DNA of 64,000 nucleotides, from NCBI RefSeq assembly GCF_030283145.1, contig NZ_JASNWE010000001.1:2154276-2218275 (forward strand), read 5' to 3'. This document shows, piece after piece, positions 8,624-16,667 of the stretch. The position numbers and the translations under genes were made by a program. The notes below the pieces were generated by a model. It was not told the origin of the DNA, searched no databases, and saw nothing but the letters and a program-made list of their open reading frames with translations. Numbering within the stretch: position 1 is the stretch's first letter; each line of letters opens with the position of its first letter. This DNA is from Actinomadura xylanilytica (GTDB lineage: Bacteria; Actinomycetota; Actinomycetes; Streptosporangiales; Streptosporangiaceae).

Positions 8624-9940
8624 TCAGCGGGGGGCGAAGCGCCGGTGGATCAGCGTGGCCACGATGCCCGCGACCTTGACGGACACCTCGACGTCGCCGA
8701 CCGTCCAGGTGGTGGTCGTGTCGTCGGTCGCGCCCAGCTCGTTCAGGGCGGCGACCGGCAGCATCTCCCGGTCTCCGACCTCGGGGATGAACGTCACCAT
8801 GTACAGCTCGTCGCGGTCGTTGAAGCCGTACTGGGCGTCCATCACCAGGCCGCAGAACGACTCCGGTCCGAGACCGGTCAGCCACCACTCGCCGTTGCGC
8901 TTGGCGGCCTTGGGGAACCGGGCGGTGAACTGGGCGACCGTCGCGCCCCATTCAAGGCCGTTCCAGCCCTTCTCGATCCGGCCCCGGGTCGTGTCGGGGA
9001 CGTCGGCGGCCGTCCGGTCCGGTGCGGGGCGGCGGCGCGCCCCGAACAGCCGGGCGAGCCCCCTGCGCTGCGGGGGCGGCGCCTCGGCGGCGGTGACCAT
9101 GGCGGACACCGGCTGCGGCAGCCAATCGCCGGGCGGGTCGTCTTCGGCGCATTCGCGCAGCACCTCGGCCACCGCCGGACGTCCCGCGGGATCCTTGGCC
9201 AGGCAGGCCGCCACCAGGTCGCGCATCTCACCCGGCACCCCGGAGAGGTCGGGGTCCTCGTGGACGATCCGGTACAGCACCGCGGTCGGGTGGTCGGCGC
9301 CGAACGGGGCGGCGCCGGTCGCCGCGAAGGCCAGCACCGATCCCAGCGAGAACACGTCGCTGGCCGGGCCGATGCCCCGGACGCCGCGCGCCTGCTCGGG
9401 CGACATGTAGGACGGGGTGCCGATGACGGCCCCGGTCGACGTCCCGGAAAGGCCCTCCAGCGCGCGGGCGATCCCGAAATCGATCACCCGCGGCCCGTCG
9501 GCGGCGAGGATCACGTTGCCCGGCTTCAGATCGCGGTGCACCAGGTCGGAGTCGTGGATGGCCGCGAGCCCCTCGGCCAGACCCGCGCCGAGGACCCGTA
9601 CCGCCACCGGCGGCAGCGGGCCGTGTTCGGTGATCGCCTCCCCCAGCGACGGGCCCGGTACGTACGCGGTGACCAGCCAGGGCCGCTGCGCGTGCGGATC
9701 GGCGTCGACGACCTGGGCGGTGAAGAACCCGCCGACCCGCCGCGCCGCCTCCACCTCGGCGGCGAACCTCCGCCGGAACGCCGGGTCGGCTCCGTACTCG
9801 GGGCGCACCAGCTTGACCGCGACCGGCCGTCCGCCCGCGGACCGGCCGAGGAACACCTGCCCCATGCCCCCGACGCCCAGCCGCCCGAGCAGCCGGTACC
9901 CCCGTACGCTCTCCGGATCACCAGGCTGAAGAGGATCCAT
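8624..9940 (-). CDS. Ser/Thr protein kinase (PknB-like catalytic domain)
   Basis: The first ~275 residues form a Hanks-type kinase: glycine loop LGVGGMGQVF, Lys43, HRDLKPGN with Asp137, DFG at 154-156 and the activation segment GTPSYMSPEQA. The remaining ~160 residues lack a membrane segment. They contain a compact domain with WGATVAQFTARFPKAAKRNGEWW that I do not recognise, probably a cytosolic regulatory module. ATG 9940 is preferred over the adjacent GTG 9943 because it sits 7 nt from GGGG. Substrates are unknown. The gene reads toward the dynamin pair, with a ~130 bp gap. Confidence 0.88.
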   Translation of the reverse strand: MDPLQPGDPESVRGYRLLGRLGVGGMGQVFLGRSAGGRPVAVKLVRPEYGADPAFRRRFAAEVEAARRVGGFFTAQVVDADPHAQRPWLVTAYVPGPSLGEAITEHGPLPPVAVRVLGAGLAEGLAAIHDSDLVHRDLKPGNVILAADGPRVIDFGIARALEGLSGTSTGAVIGTPSYMSPEQARGVRGIGPASDVFSLGSVLAFAATGAAPFGADHPTAVLYRIVHEDPDLSGVPGEMRDLVAACLAKDPAGRPAVAEVLRECAEDDPPGDWLPQPVSAMVTAAEAPPPQRRGLARLFGARRRPAPDRTAADVPDTTRGRIEKGWNGLEWGATVAQFTARFPKAAKRNGEWWLTGLGPESFCGLVMDAQYGFNDRDELYMVTFIPEVGDREMLPVAALNELGATDDTTTTWTVGDVEVSVKVAGIVATLIHRRFAPR

Positions 9941-10060
9941 CACCGCACCCCATCGTCGACCAGCACCGTCCCGACCGGATCATTCCAGACAAGGGCCACG
10001 GAAGGGGCCGGACCTCGGGGTCACGATTTGAACAGGAACAGGGGGTTCAGCGCGCCGCCG

Positions 10061-10444
10061 CTAGGGATGCGGGGCGGCCGGTCCGGCCGGCGGGTCGTCG
10101 AGGAGCCTGGTGAGGCGCTTGGGGGCGATCAGGCGGTAGCTGTCCTCGATGAGCTCGGCCAGCTCGTCCCAGTCGTGGTCGGCGTCGAGGCGGGCGCCGA
10201 CCCAGCCCTTGGGGCCGACGTAGGCGGGGACGAAGAAGCGCTCGGGGGACGACCCGACCAGGGCCTCCTGGACACCGGGGCCCGCCTTGAAGGTGATCGA
10301 ACGGCCGTCCTCGACGCTCATGACGAAGAGCTTGTCGCGGACGCGGTAGGACGGGGCGGTGTGGCCGCCGAAGGGCTTCTCGGTCGCCTCCGGCAGGGAC
10401 AGGCAGATCTCCCGCAGCCGGAGCGTCGCGTCCTGATCGGTCAT
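10061..10444 (-). CDS. MmcQ/YjbR-family protein
   Basis: The 127-residue protein starts at MTDQDATLR after GGAGGTG. It shows the hallmarks of the YjbR fold: LPEATEKPFGGH near the N terminus, a central LFVMSVEDGRSITFKAGP strand pair and VGPKGWVGARLD before an acidic helix. The family resembles a DNA-binding fold, but no biochemical role is established. The gene is divergent from the leaderless gene at 10593. Confidence 0.85.
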   Translation of the reverse strand: MTDQDATLRLREICLSLPEATEKPFGGHTAPSYRVRDKLFVMSVEDGRSITFKAGPGVQEALVGSSPERFFVPAYVGPKGWVGARLDADHDWDELAELIEDSYRLIAPKRLTRLLDDPPAGPAAPHP

Positions 10445-10556
10445 GGGCGTCACCTCCATGTCCAGCCTAAGCGGCAGGTCGGACAGGCCGCAGGGCGGCG
10501 CCGCCGGAGGCACCACCACCCGGAGGGCTGGCCCCGGGCGGGCCGGTCCTCGTCGG

Positions 10557-10586
10557 TTGGCTCATCGGCGCCGCGACGCGAATACT
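10557..10586 (+). promoter_or_regulatory. Promoter of a leaderless mRNA
   Basis: TTGGCT (10557-10562), an 18-bp spacer and AATACT (10581-10586) form a good housekeeping promoter. The A of the ATG at 10593 falls 7 nt after the -10, so transcription should begin at the start codon. No ribosome site is present, which supports leaderless translation. Confidence 0.55.
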
Positions 10587-10592
10587 GTGCGG

Positions 10593-11231
10593 ATGATCAG
10601 TGATTCCACCCCCAACCCCTGGGAACTCACCTGGGCCGATGTCGATCCGGCCCGTCACCCGTTCGCGGTGGAGCGCGTCGCCGCCACCATCGACGGGGTG
10701 CCGGCGGGCAGAGCGGACGACGAAACGCTTGCCCTGGTCCGCCGGTTCGGGCCTTGGGCCTGCGCCTGGGACTGGACCCGGGGCTTCAGCGGCGGGCCGG
10801 TGACGGTCTGGTGCTGCACTTCCCACCGGCCCCCGGGAATGACCCACGCCGAGATGGTCGAGGCCGCGCTGGTCGATTGGCGGACCTGGCTGGAGACCCT
10901 GGCCGCCCGATTCGACGCGCTGGCGCTTCCGGCCGGTTCGCCCCGGGAGCGTTCGGCGGCGTGGGAGCGCGCGGTCACGACCCTGGTGACGGACGTCGTC
11001 GAGCGGACTGGGGCCGCGGACGCCTGGTACGTGCACTGCGAACAGGTGCTCGCGTGGTTCCTCACCCACCAGGGCGTCCCGAAGGACCGGCGCGCCGCCC
11101 TCCTCACCAAGGCGATCGGCGGCCGTTTCAGTAGCTGGGTCGGCCCCGATCCGGAACTCGTCACCGACCTTGGCCGGCGCATCGCCGCCGCGGCGCAGCA
11201 GGCGACCCGGGACCGCGGCACGTCGACGTGA
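10593..11231 (+). CDS. Uncharacterised protein
   Basis: The 212-residue soluble protein is rich in Trp, with WELTWADVDPARHPFAVERV near the start and a WACAWDWTRGF segment. A helical second half (LVTDVVERTGAADAWYVHCEQVLAWFL) ends in an Ala-rich helix. I see no signal peptide, membrane segment or catalytic motif that I recognise. The start is supported by the promoter placed for a leaderless transcript. Its stop directly abuts the stop of the convergent lyase gene, with no bases between. Confidence 0.7.
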   Translation: MISDSTPNPWELTWADVDPARHPFAVERVAATIDGVPAGRADDETLALVRRFGPWACAWDWTRGFSGGPVTVWCCTSHRPPGMTHAEMVEAALVDWRTWLETLAARFDALALPAGSPRERSAAWERAVTTLVTDVVERTGAADAWYVHCEQVLAWFLTHQGVPKDRRAALLTKAIGGRFSSWVGPDPELVTDLGRRIAAAAQQATRDRGTST

Positions 11232-12053
11232 TCAGTGGGCCAGGAGGCGGCGGGCGGCGCGGATGACGGCCTCGTCCACCATCCGGCCGTCGTCGCCGAC
11301 GAAGACGCCGGACCCCGCAGCGAGTCCGGTCTCGTACCTGGCCAGCAGCGCGCGGGCCCGGTCGAGCTCGGCGGGGGTGGGGGTGAAGACCTCGGCGACC
11401 ACCGCGAGCTGCGCCGGGTGGATGCAGGCGCGGCCGTGGAAGCCGAGCCGCTTGAGCCGGAGCGTGGTGGCCCGGAACGCCTCCAGATCGCGGAACTCGG
11501 TGGAGACCGGGCCGATGGGCGGTTCCAGGCCGGCCGCGGCGCCGGCCGCGACGACCTGCGAGCGGGCCCAGAGCAGCTCCGACTCGTCCGGGCCGGGGGT
11601 GACGCCGAGGTCGGCGGTCAGGTCGGCCTCACCGAGCTGGAGCCGGACGACGCGGGGCGCGCGGGCGATCGCGGGGGCGGCCAGGACGGCGGCGGCCGAC
11701 TCCAGCAGCGGGACGACCGGCAGGCCGTCCGCGCCGGCGGCGGTGAGGACGGCGTCGAGGGCGTCCAGCTCGGCGGCGCTCTCGGTCTTGGCGACGCAGA
11801 GGCCGTCCAGCCCGGGTCCGGCGATCTCGCGGACGTCGGCGTGGCCGGGCTCGCCGGGGTTGATCCGGACGGAGACGAACGGGCGCCGCGCGGGCAGGGT
11901 GCGCAGCCAGGCCGCGACGTCGCGGCGGGTCCGCTCCTTCGCGGCGACCGGCACCGCGTCCTCCAGATCGACGATCAGCTCGTCGGCGGTGCCGCCGAGC
12001 GCCTTGGCGAGCAGGTCCGGGCGGTCGCCGGGGACGTAGAGGGCGGTTCTCAA
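11232..12053 (-). CDS. CitE-like acyl-CoA lyase (HpcH/HpaI superfamily)
   Basis: The 273-residue protein begins with TTG overlapping the dehydrogenase stop (TTGA). Motifs of the citrate lyase beta-like family are present: LYVPGDRPDLL, the magnesium/CoA segment ELIVDLEDAVP, VRINP, PLLESAAAV and LGEADL. These enzymes cleave beta-hydroxyacyl-CoAs such as malyl-, methylmalyl- or citramalyl-CoA. As the last gene of the eleven-gene operon it probably performs the final C-C cleavage to acetyl- or propionyl-CoA plus a 2-oxo acid or glyoxylate. The precise substrate cannot be told from sequence. Presence of a MaoC hydratase and a CaiB transferase in the operon suggests a citramalyl-CoA-like intermediate (inference). 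Confidence 0.88.
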   Translation of the reverse strand: MRTALYVPGDRPDLLAKALGGTADELIVDLEDAVPVAAKERTRRDVAAWLRTLPARRPFVSVRINPGEPGHADVREIAGPGLDGLCVAKTESAAELDALDAVLTAAGADGLPVVPLLESAAAVLAAPAIARAPRVVRLQLGEADLTADLGVTPGPDESELLWARSQVVAAGAAAGLEPPIGPVSTEFRDLEAFRATTLRLKRLGFHGRACIHPAQLAVVAEVFTPTPAELDRARALLARYETGLAAGSGVFVGDDGRMVDEAVIRAARRLLAH

Positions 12054-13204
12054 CCGATCGTCTCCTTGCCGGAGGTCAGCGCCTTGGCGATGACGGTGCG
12101 CATGATGTCGTTGGTGCCCTCGCCGATGCTCATCAGCGGCGCGTCCCGGTAGAGCCGCTCGACGACGAACTCCTTGGAGTAGCCGTAGCCGCCGTGCACC
12201 TGCATCGAGGTGAGCGCGCACTCGATCGCGGCCTCGCTGGCGAAGGTCTTGGCCATGCCGGCCTGCATGTCGATCCGGTTGCCGGCATCGGCCTGCGACG
12301 CGGCCCAGTAGACCAGCAGCCGGGACGCCTGGACCTTGATGGCCATCTCGGCGAGCTTGAGCTGGATCGCCTGGAAGTCGTGGATCGGGTGGCCGAACGC
12401 CTCGCGCTGCGCGGCGTACTTCAGCGCCTCGTCGTAGGCGGCCTGGGCGATGCCGAGGGAGCGGGCGGCGATGTTGATCCGGCCGGTCTCCAGGCCCGAC
12501 AGCACCTGCTGGAGGCCGCGGCCCTCGGTGCCGCCGAGCAGGTTCGCCGCGGGCACCCGGACGCCGTCGAAGACGATCTCGCAGGACTCGGTGCCCTTGT
12601 AGCCGAGCTTCGGCAGGTCGCGCAGCACCTCGAAGCCGTCCTCGACGAGCAGCACGGACATGCCGCGGTGCGCGGGCGAGGCGGCCGGGTCGGTCTTGAC
12701 CAGCACCGGCAGCATGCCGGCGTGCCGGGCGTTGGTGATCCAGGTCTTGCGGCCGTCGATGACGTAGTGGTCGCCGTCGCGGCGCGCGGTGGTGGTGATG
12801 CCCTGGAGGTCGGTGCCGGCGCCCGGCTCGGTCAGGCCGATGCCGGTGCGGCGGCGCCCGGCGGCGAGGTCGGGCAGGAAGCGGCGCTTCTGCTCCTCGG
12901 TGCCGTGCCTGGCGATCGTCCAGCAGGCCAGCGAGTGGCTGCCGAGGATGCCCGCGATGCCCATCCAGCCCTTGGAGATCTCCTCGAAGACCAGGGCGAA
13001 CGACACCATGTCGACACCGAGGCCGCCGTACTCCTCGGGCACGGTGAGCCCGAACAGGCCGAGGTCCTTCATCGTCTCGACGATCTCGGTCGGGTACCGG
13101 TCGGTGGCCTCCCACTCCTGGGCGACGGGCCGGATCTCGCGGTCGACGAAGTCGCGCAGGGTGTCGCGGAAGAGCCGCTGCTCGTCGTTCAGCTCGAAGT
13201 CCAT
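12050..13204 (-). CDS. Acyl-CoA dehydrogenase
   Basis: 384 residues, full length for the family. It has the N-terminal helical domain (LNDEQRLFRDTLRDFV), the FAD/substrate loop GLTEPGAGTDLQ, WITNA, QREAFGHPI and QVHGGYGYSKEFVVERLYRDA. The Glu of SIGEGTND is at the usual catalytic-base position of short-chain dehydrogenases. It would introduce an alpha,beta double bond into an acyl-CoA, passing electrons to ETF. The start overlaps the stop of the DUF35 gene (ATGA), and its own stop overlaps the lyase start. Confidence 0.93.
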   Translation of the reverse strand: MDFELNDEQRLFRDTLRDFVDREIRPVAQEWEATDRYPTEIVETMKDLGLFGLTVPEEYGGLGVDMVSFALVFEEISKGWMGIAGILGSHSLACWTIARHGTEEQKRRFLPDLAAGRRRTGIGLTEPGAGTDLQGITTTARRDGDHYVIDGRKTWITNARHAGMLPVLVKTDPAASPAHRGMSVLLVEDGFEVLRDLPKLGYKGTESCEIVFDGVRVPAANLLGGTEGRGLQQVLSGLETGRINIAARSLGIAQAAYDEALKYAAQREAFGHPIHDFQAIQLKLAEMAIKVQASRLLVYWAASQADAGNRIDMQAGMAKTFASEAAIECALTSMQVHGGYGYSKEFVVERLYRDAPLMSIGEGTNDIMRTVIAKALTSGKETIG

Positions 13205-13566
13205 CAGGCGTCCTTTTCGAAAACGGGGAGGTGCCGGCCGTCCGGCAGTGGCCGCCAGCCGACCCGCACCGGCTCGTCGCAGGCCCACGGCCCGGGTCCG
13301 GTGAGGTGGGTGAGCAGGATCGGGCCCTCGGCGAGCCGGACCCGGGCCAGGACGTAGGGCGCCTGGAAGGCGGGCGAGGGGGCGCGGTGCACGACGGTGA
13401 AGGAGTCGACGGTGCCGTGCCCGGACGCCTCGGTGAACTCCAGGTCGGTGCCGCCGCAGCCGGTGCACAGCTCGCGCGGGTAGTGCTGCGCGTGGCCGCA
13501 GGCCCGGCACCGCTGGACGGTGAGCCGGCGGTCCGCGGTGGCCGCCCACCACTCGTCTTCGATCAT
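13204..13566 (-). CDS. Zn-ribbon/OB-fold protein (DUF35 family)
   Basis: The 120-residue protein has an N-terminal helix, a zinc ribbon CRACGHAQHYPRELCTGCGG and an OB-fold ending. DUF35 proteins pair with thiolase-like proteins, for example in the Ltp2/ChsH2-DUF35 aldolase of steroid side-chain degradation. Here it lies immediately after the thiolase-fold gene with a 4-bp ATGA overlap. The inferred role is a bound partner that completes or stabilises the thiolase-fold enzyme. Confidence 0.88.
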   Translation of the reverse strand: MIEDEWWAATADRRLTVQRCRACGHAQHYPRELCTGCGGTDLEFTEASGHGTVDSFTVVHRAPSPAFQAPYVLARVRLAEGPILLTHLTGPGPWACDEPVRVGWRPLPDGRHLPVFEKDA

Positions 13567-14705
13567 CGGTCCGCTCCCAGCAGGACGGTGGCGTGGCTGG
13601 ACAGGATGCCGCCGGTGCCGTGGGCGAGCGCGATCTCGGCGTCCGGCACCTGCCGGTCGCCGGACTCGCCGCGGAGCTGCCGGACCGCCTCGACGAGCAG
13701 CAGCAGCCCGTACTGGCCGGGGTGGCAGTACGACAGGCCGCCGCCGTTGGTGTTGAGCGGGAAGTCGCCGCCGGGCCGGATCCGGCCGCCGGCGACGAAC
13801 CCGGCGGCCTCGCCGGGCGCGCAGAAGCCGAGGCCCTCCAGGGTCAGCAGGACGGTGATGGTGAACGAGTCGTAGACCTCGGCGACGTCCACGTCGGACG
13901 GTTCCAGCCCGGCCATCGCGAACGCGCGCCGTCCCGAGTCGAACGAGCCGGGCCGCAGCAGGTCGTCCGCGCCGGTCATGCTGGTGTTGGTGGTCGACTC
14001 GCCGTAGCCGAGCACGACGACCGGCTGCCTGCGCAGGTCGCGAGCGCGTTCCAGCGAGGTCAGCACCACGGCGCCGCCGCCGTCGGTGACCAGGCAGCAG
14101 TCGGCGGCGGTCAGCGGCGAGGAGATCATCGGCGCGGCGAGCACGTCGGCGGCGGTCAGCGGCCCGGCGCCGTACCGGAACGCCTTGGGGTTGAGCAGCG
14201 CCCACTCCCGCGCGGCCACGGCGATCTCGGCGAGCTGCTCGCGCCCGGCGCCGTAGGCGTGCAGGTACCGCTGCGCGGCCATCGCGTAGTAGGAGATCGG
14301 GAACAGCGGCCCGTACGGCGCCTCGAAGATCGCCTCGGGGGTGTGCGCCTCGCCGGCGCCGCCGAGCGAGCGGGACCGCGCGGACCGCTGGTCGGACCCG
14401 AAGGTGATCAGCACGGTGGAGCACTGGCCGGCGTCGATCGCCTGCGCGGCGCGGGCGACGAACATCTCGAACGCCGATCCGCCGGCGAAGGTCGAGTCGG
14501 TCCAGGACGGCTGGATGCCCAGGTAGTCGGCCATCTGGGTGGCCGAGAACCGGGACACGCCGGTGGTGGCGATGCCGTCGACCGCGCCGAGCGCGATCCC
14601 GGCGTCGTCCAGCGCGCGGGTGATCGCCTGGGCTTGGAGCCCGAGGATGGACGCGCCGGTCACGCCGAGGTCGGATTCGGCGGCGCCGACGATGGCGACG
14701 GTCAC
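13563..14705 (-). CDS. Thiolase-fold (Ltp2/SCP2-thiolase-like) protein, probable retro-aldolase
   Basis: 380 residues from a GTG overlapping the previous stop (GTGA). The fold is that of non-decarboxylating thiolases (VAIVGAAESDLG, VTDGGGAVVLTS, NTNGGGLSYCHPG). The segment that normally carries the nucleophilic Cys reads DSTFAGGSAFEMF with no Cys. This is seen in Ltp2-type proteins that cleave beta-hydroxyacyl-CoAs by retro-aldol chemistry. Tyrosines in EVYDSFTI and GLSYCHPG could match the catalytic tyrosines described for Ltp2, but I have not aligned them. The DUF35 gene next door and two MaoC genes upstream reproduce the Ltp2/DUF35/MaoC grouping. Confidence 0.85.
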   Translation of the reverse strand: MTVAIVGAAESDLGVTGASILGLQAQAITRALDDAGIALGAVDGIATTGVSRFSATQMADYLGIQPSWTDSTFAGGSAFEMFVARAAQAIDAGQCSTVLITFGSDQRSARSRSLGGAGEAHTPEAIFEAPYGPLFPISYYAMAAQRYLHAYGAGREQLAEIAVAAREWALLNPKAFRYGAGPLTAADVLAAPMISSPLTAADCCLVTDGGGAVVLTSLERARDLRRQPVVVLGYGESTTNTSMTGADDLLRPGSFDSGRRAFAMAGLEPSDVDVAEVYDSFTITVLLTLEGLGFCAPGEAAGFVAGGRIRPGGDFPLNTNGGGLSYCHPGQYGLLLLVEAVRQLRGESGDRQVPDAEIALAHGTGGILSSHATVLLGADR

Positions 14706-15148
14706 GGCGCGGCCTCACCGGACGCGACCGTGCCGGACGCGACCGTGCCCAGCTCGACCTCGGTGGTGGCCGGGGCGACGGCGACGCGGCCGTCCTCGAC
14801 GACCTCGACCCGCTGGTCGACGGTGATCAGGCCGCCGTCCACCGCCGTGACGGTGCCGGAGCAGCGCACGGTCTCGCCCGCGAACACCAGGTTCGTGAAC
14901 CGGAAGCTCAGCCGGCGCAGCCGCGCGGACGGGCCCAGCCAGTCCTGCACCTGCTCGGCGAGCAGCGCGCCGAAGACCTGGCCGTCCACGACCGGGGCGG
15001 GCAGCTTGCGCGGCTCCAGGTAGGCGGGGTCGTAGTGCAGCCGGTGCCAGTCCCAGGTCGCGCCCGCGTAGGCGACCATGTCGGCGAGCTCGATGCGGCG
15101 GACCAGCTCGGGCAGCGCGTCCCCCGCCCGCACCGCGGCGGCCGTCAT
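14702..15148 (-). CDS. MaoC/hotdog-fold protein (hydratase half)
   Basis: 148 residues. DWHRLHYDPAYLEPRKLPAPVVDGQVFGALL resembles the active-site helix and Asp-x4-His region of MaoC hydratases. A C-terminal VASGTVASG repeat is encoded by a duplicated 15-bp stretch near 14715-14745. It lies between the second hotdog gene and the thiolase gene with 4-bp overlaps on both sides. Together with the next protein it probably forms a heteromeric enoyl-CoA hydratase like ChsH1/ChsH2, feeding a beta-hydroxyacyl-CoA to the thiolase-fold/DUF35 pair. Confidence 0.82.
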   Translation of the reverse strand: MTAAAVRAGDALPELVRRIELADMVAYAGATWDWHRLHYDPAYLEPRKLPAPVVDGQVFGALLAEQVQDWLGPSARLRRLSFRFTNLVFAGETVRCSGTVTAVDGGLITVDQRVEVVEDGRVAVAPATTEVELGTVASGTVASGEAAP

Positions 15149-15636
15149 GCGATCTCCACGTAGATCAGGGTCTCCTCGTTGGTGGCGAGCGGCTCGCCGC
15201 GCTGGTCGGCGTAGGCGGCGGTGGAGGTGACGATCAGCATCGCCAGGCCCTTGGCGTTCACCCGCTCGGTGATGTCGGTGATCCGCCAGGTCGCGGTGAT
15301 CACGTCGCCGGGCCGGACCGGCCGGTGGAACGCGTAGGCGTTGCCGCCGCGCACCAGCCGGGTGCCGGGCACGTCCAGGTGCCACATGTGCCCGGCGAAC
15401 CCGTCGCCGTCCCGGGGCAGCCCGGTGTACTGGTTGGTCTCGAAGATCAGCGTGGGCGGCGCGATCACCCCGTCGTGGCCGTGCTCGCGCGCGTACGCCT
15501 CGTCGGTGTAGAGCGGGTTGGCGTCGCCGACCGCCTCGGCGAAGTAGCGGATCGAGGCGCGGCCGAGCTCCTCGGGCGCGGTGTAGACGACCTCGCGGCC
15601 GACCAGCGCGCGCATCTCGTCGGTCAGCAGGCTCAC
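15145..15636 (-). CDS. MaoC-family protein (FAS1-like dehydratase half)
   Basis: 163 residues from GTG 15636, overlapping the RidA stop (GTGA). It shows the N-terminal hotdog pattern EELGRASIRYFAEAVGDANPLYTDEAYA followed by VIAPPTLIFETNQY, and a long strand-rich second half. This half usually binds the CoA chain while the smaller MaoC partner contributes the catalytic Asp/His. Gene order and size match the split enoyl-CoA hydratases that accompany Ltp2-type aldolases. Confidence 0.83.
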   Translation of the reverse strand: MSLLTDEMRALVGREVVYTAPEELGRASIRYFAEAVGDANPLYTDEAYAREHGHDGVIAPPTLIFETNQYTGLPRDGDGFAGHMWHLDVPGTRLVRGGNAYAFHRPVRPGDVITATWRITDITERVNAKGLAMLIVTSTAAYADQRGEPLATNEETLIYVEIA

Positions 15637-16667
15637 GGGAACACCGCCGTCGGGACGACCTCGATCATGAAGTCCGGGCGGAGCAGCGCCGTGCAGACCA
15701 CCGCGGAGATCGCCGGGGTGTCGCCGAAGTACCTGCGCCGGATCTCGGCCACCTCGGCGTACCGCTCCACGGCGGCGGGGGTGATGTACTCCACCAGCCG
15801 GGTCACGCAGCCGTAGGGCGGACGGTCGCCGAGGCCCGCCTCGCGGAGCGTCGCGGCGATGGCGGCGTAGGTGTACTCGGCCTGGGCGAGCAGGTCGCCG
15901 TCGAAGATGCCTTTCTGGGTGGCCGGTTCGAGCGCGCCGAAGCCCGACATGAACAGGGTGTCGCCCGCCGCGACGCCCGGCTTGTAGGTGAGGGTGTCGT
16001 ACCGCTTCCAGCCCGGGTTGACGGTGCGGAGCGGCGCGGTCGAGGCGATCGCGTCGAGCGAGACCATCGCGCCCGGCATCACCGGCTGGTCGACGATGAT
16101 GCCCGCCGCGCCGGGGAAGACGCCGTCCTCGCTGCCGAGCAGCTCCTTGCGCGGGCGCCCGCAGCGCGGGTACTCGGCGCGGGTCGCGCTCGCGGTGTAG
16201 TCGGTGGTCTGGACGAGCGCGCCGAGCCCGAGCCCGGCGGCCTTGAGCAGCTCGCCGGCCTGCTCCAGGCACTGGCGGTACTGGGAGCGGAAGTCACCGC
16301 CGCGCGGGTGGATGCTCGGCAGGTAGACGATGCCGCCGGCGACGCGGAGGGCGCCGCGGTGCATACCCTCGTCCGGCGCCGCCTCGATCAGCTCGCCGCC
16401 GCCGGGGTAGGCGGTCAGCTCGACCGCGAGGTCCTCGCCGCCGGGCAGCGCCTCCACCGCGACGGTCGCGACCGGCGCCCGGTGCCCGCCGATCGCGGCG
16501 CTGCGGGCCGCCTCGACGTCGCCGTAGGCGCCGAGCGCGGCGGCGGTCGCATACTCGACGACGTGCACGATGTCGCCCGCGGTCGCGCCGGCGGCCGTCA
16601 GCCCCGCGACGGCCTTCTCGTACGCGCCGCCGATGGTCCCCGCGTAAGCGGGCAGGCGAACAGTCAC
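15633..16667 (-). CDS. Tandem RidA (YjgF/YER057c/UK114) protein
   Basis: 344 residues from a GTG start, twice to three times the usual ~130. Two RidA-like units are visible: VVEYATAAALGAYGDVEAARSAAIGGHRAPVATVAVEALPGGEDLAVELTA is cut here to its motif VEALPGGEDLAVELTA near residue 80, and a second unit ends in VSAVVCTALLRPDFMIEV near the C terminus, with GDTLFMSGFGAL opening it. RidA proteins hydrolyse reactive enamines/imines from PLP or flavin enzymes; some paralogues act in catabolic pathways. In this operon it suggests a nitrogen-bearing or enamine-forming intermediate (inference). Both neighbours overlap by 4 bp. Confidence 0.8.
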   Translation of the reverse strand: MTVRLPAYAGTIGGAYEKAVAGLTAAGATAGDIVHVVEYATAAALGAYGDVEAARSAAIGGHRAPVATVAVEALPGGEDLAVELTAYPGGGELIEAAPDEGMHRGALRVAGGIVYLPSIHPRGGDFRSQYRQCLEQAGELLKAAGLGLGALVQTTDYTASATRAEYPRCGRPRKELLGSEDGVFPGAAGIIVDQPVMPGAMVSLDAIASTAPLRTVNPGWKRYDTLTYKPGVAAGDTLFMSGFGALEPATQKGIFDGDLLAQAEYTYAAIAATLREAGLGDRPPYGCVTRLVEYITPAAVERYAEVAEIRRRYFGDTPAISAVVCTALLRPDFMIEVVPTAVFP

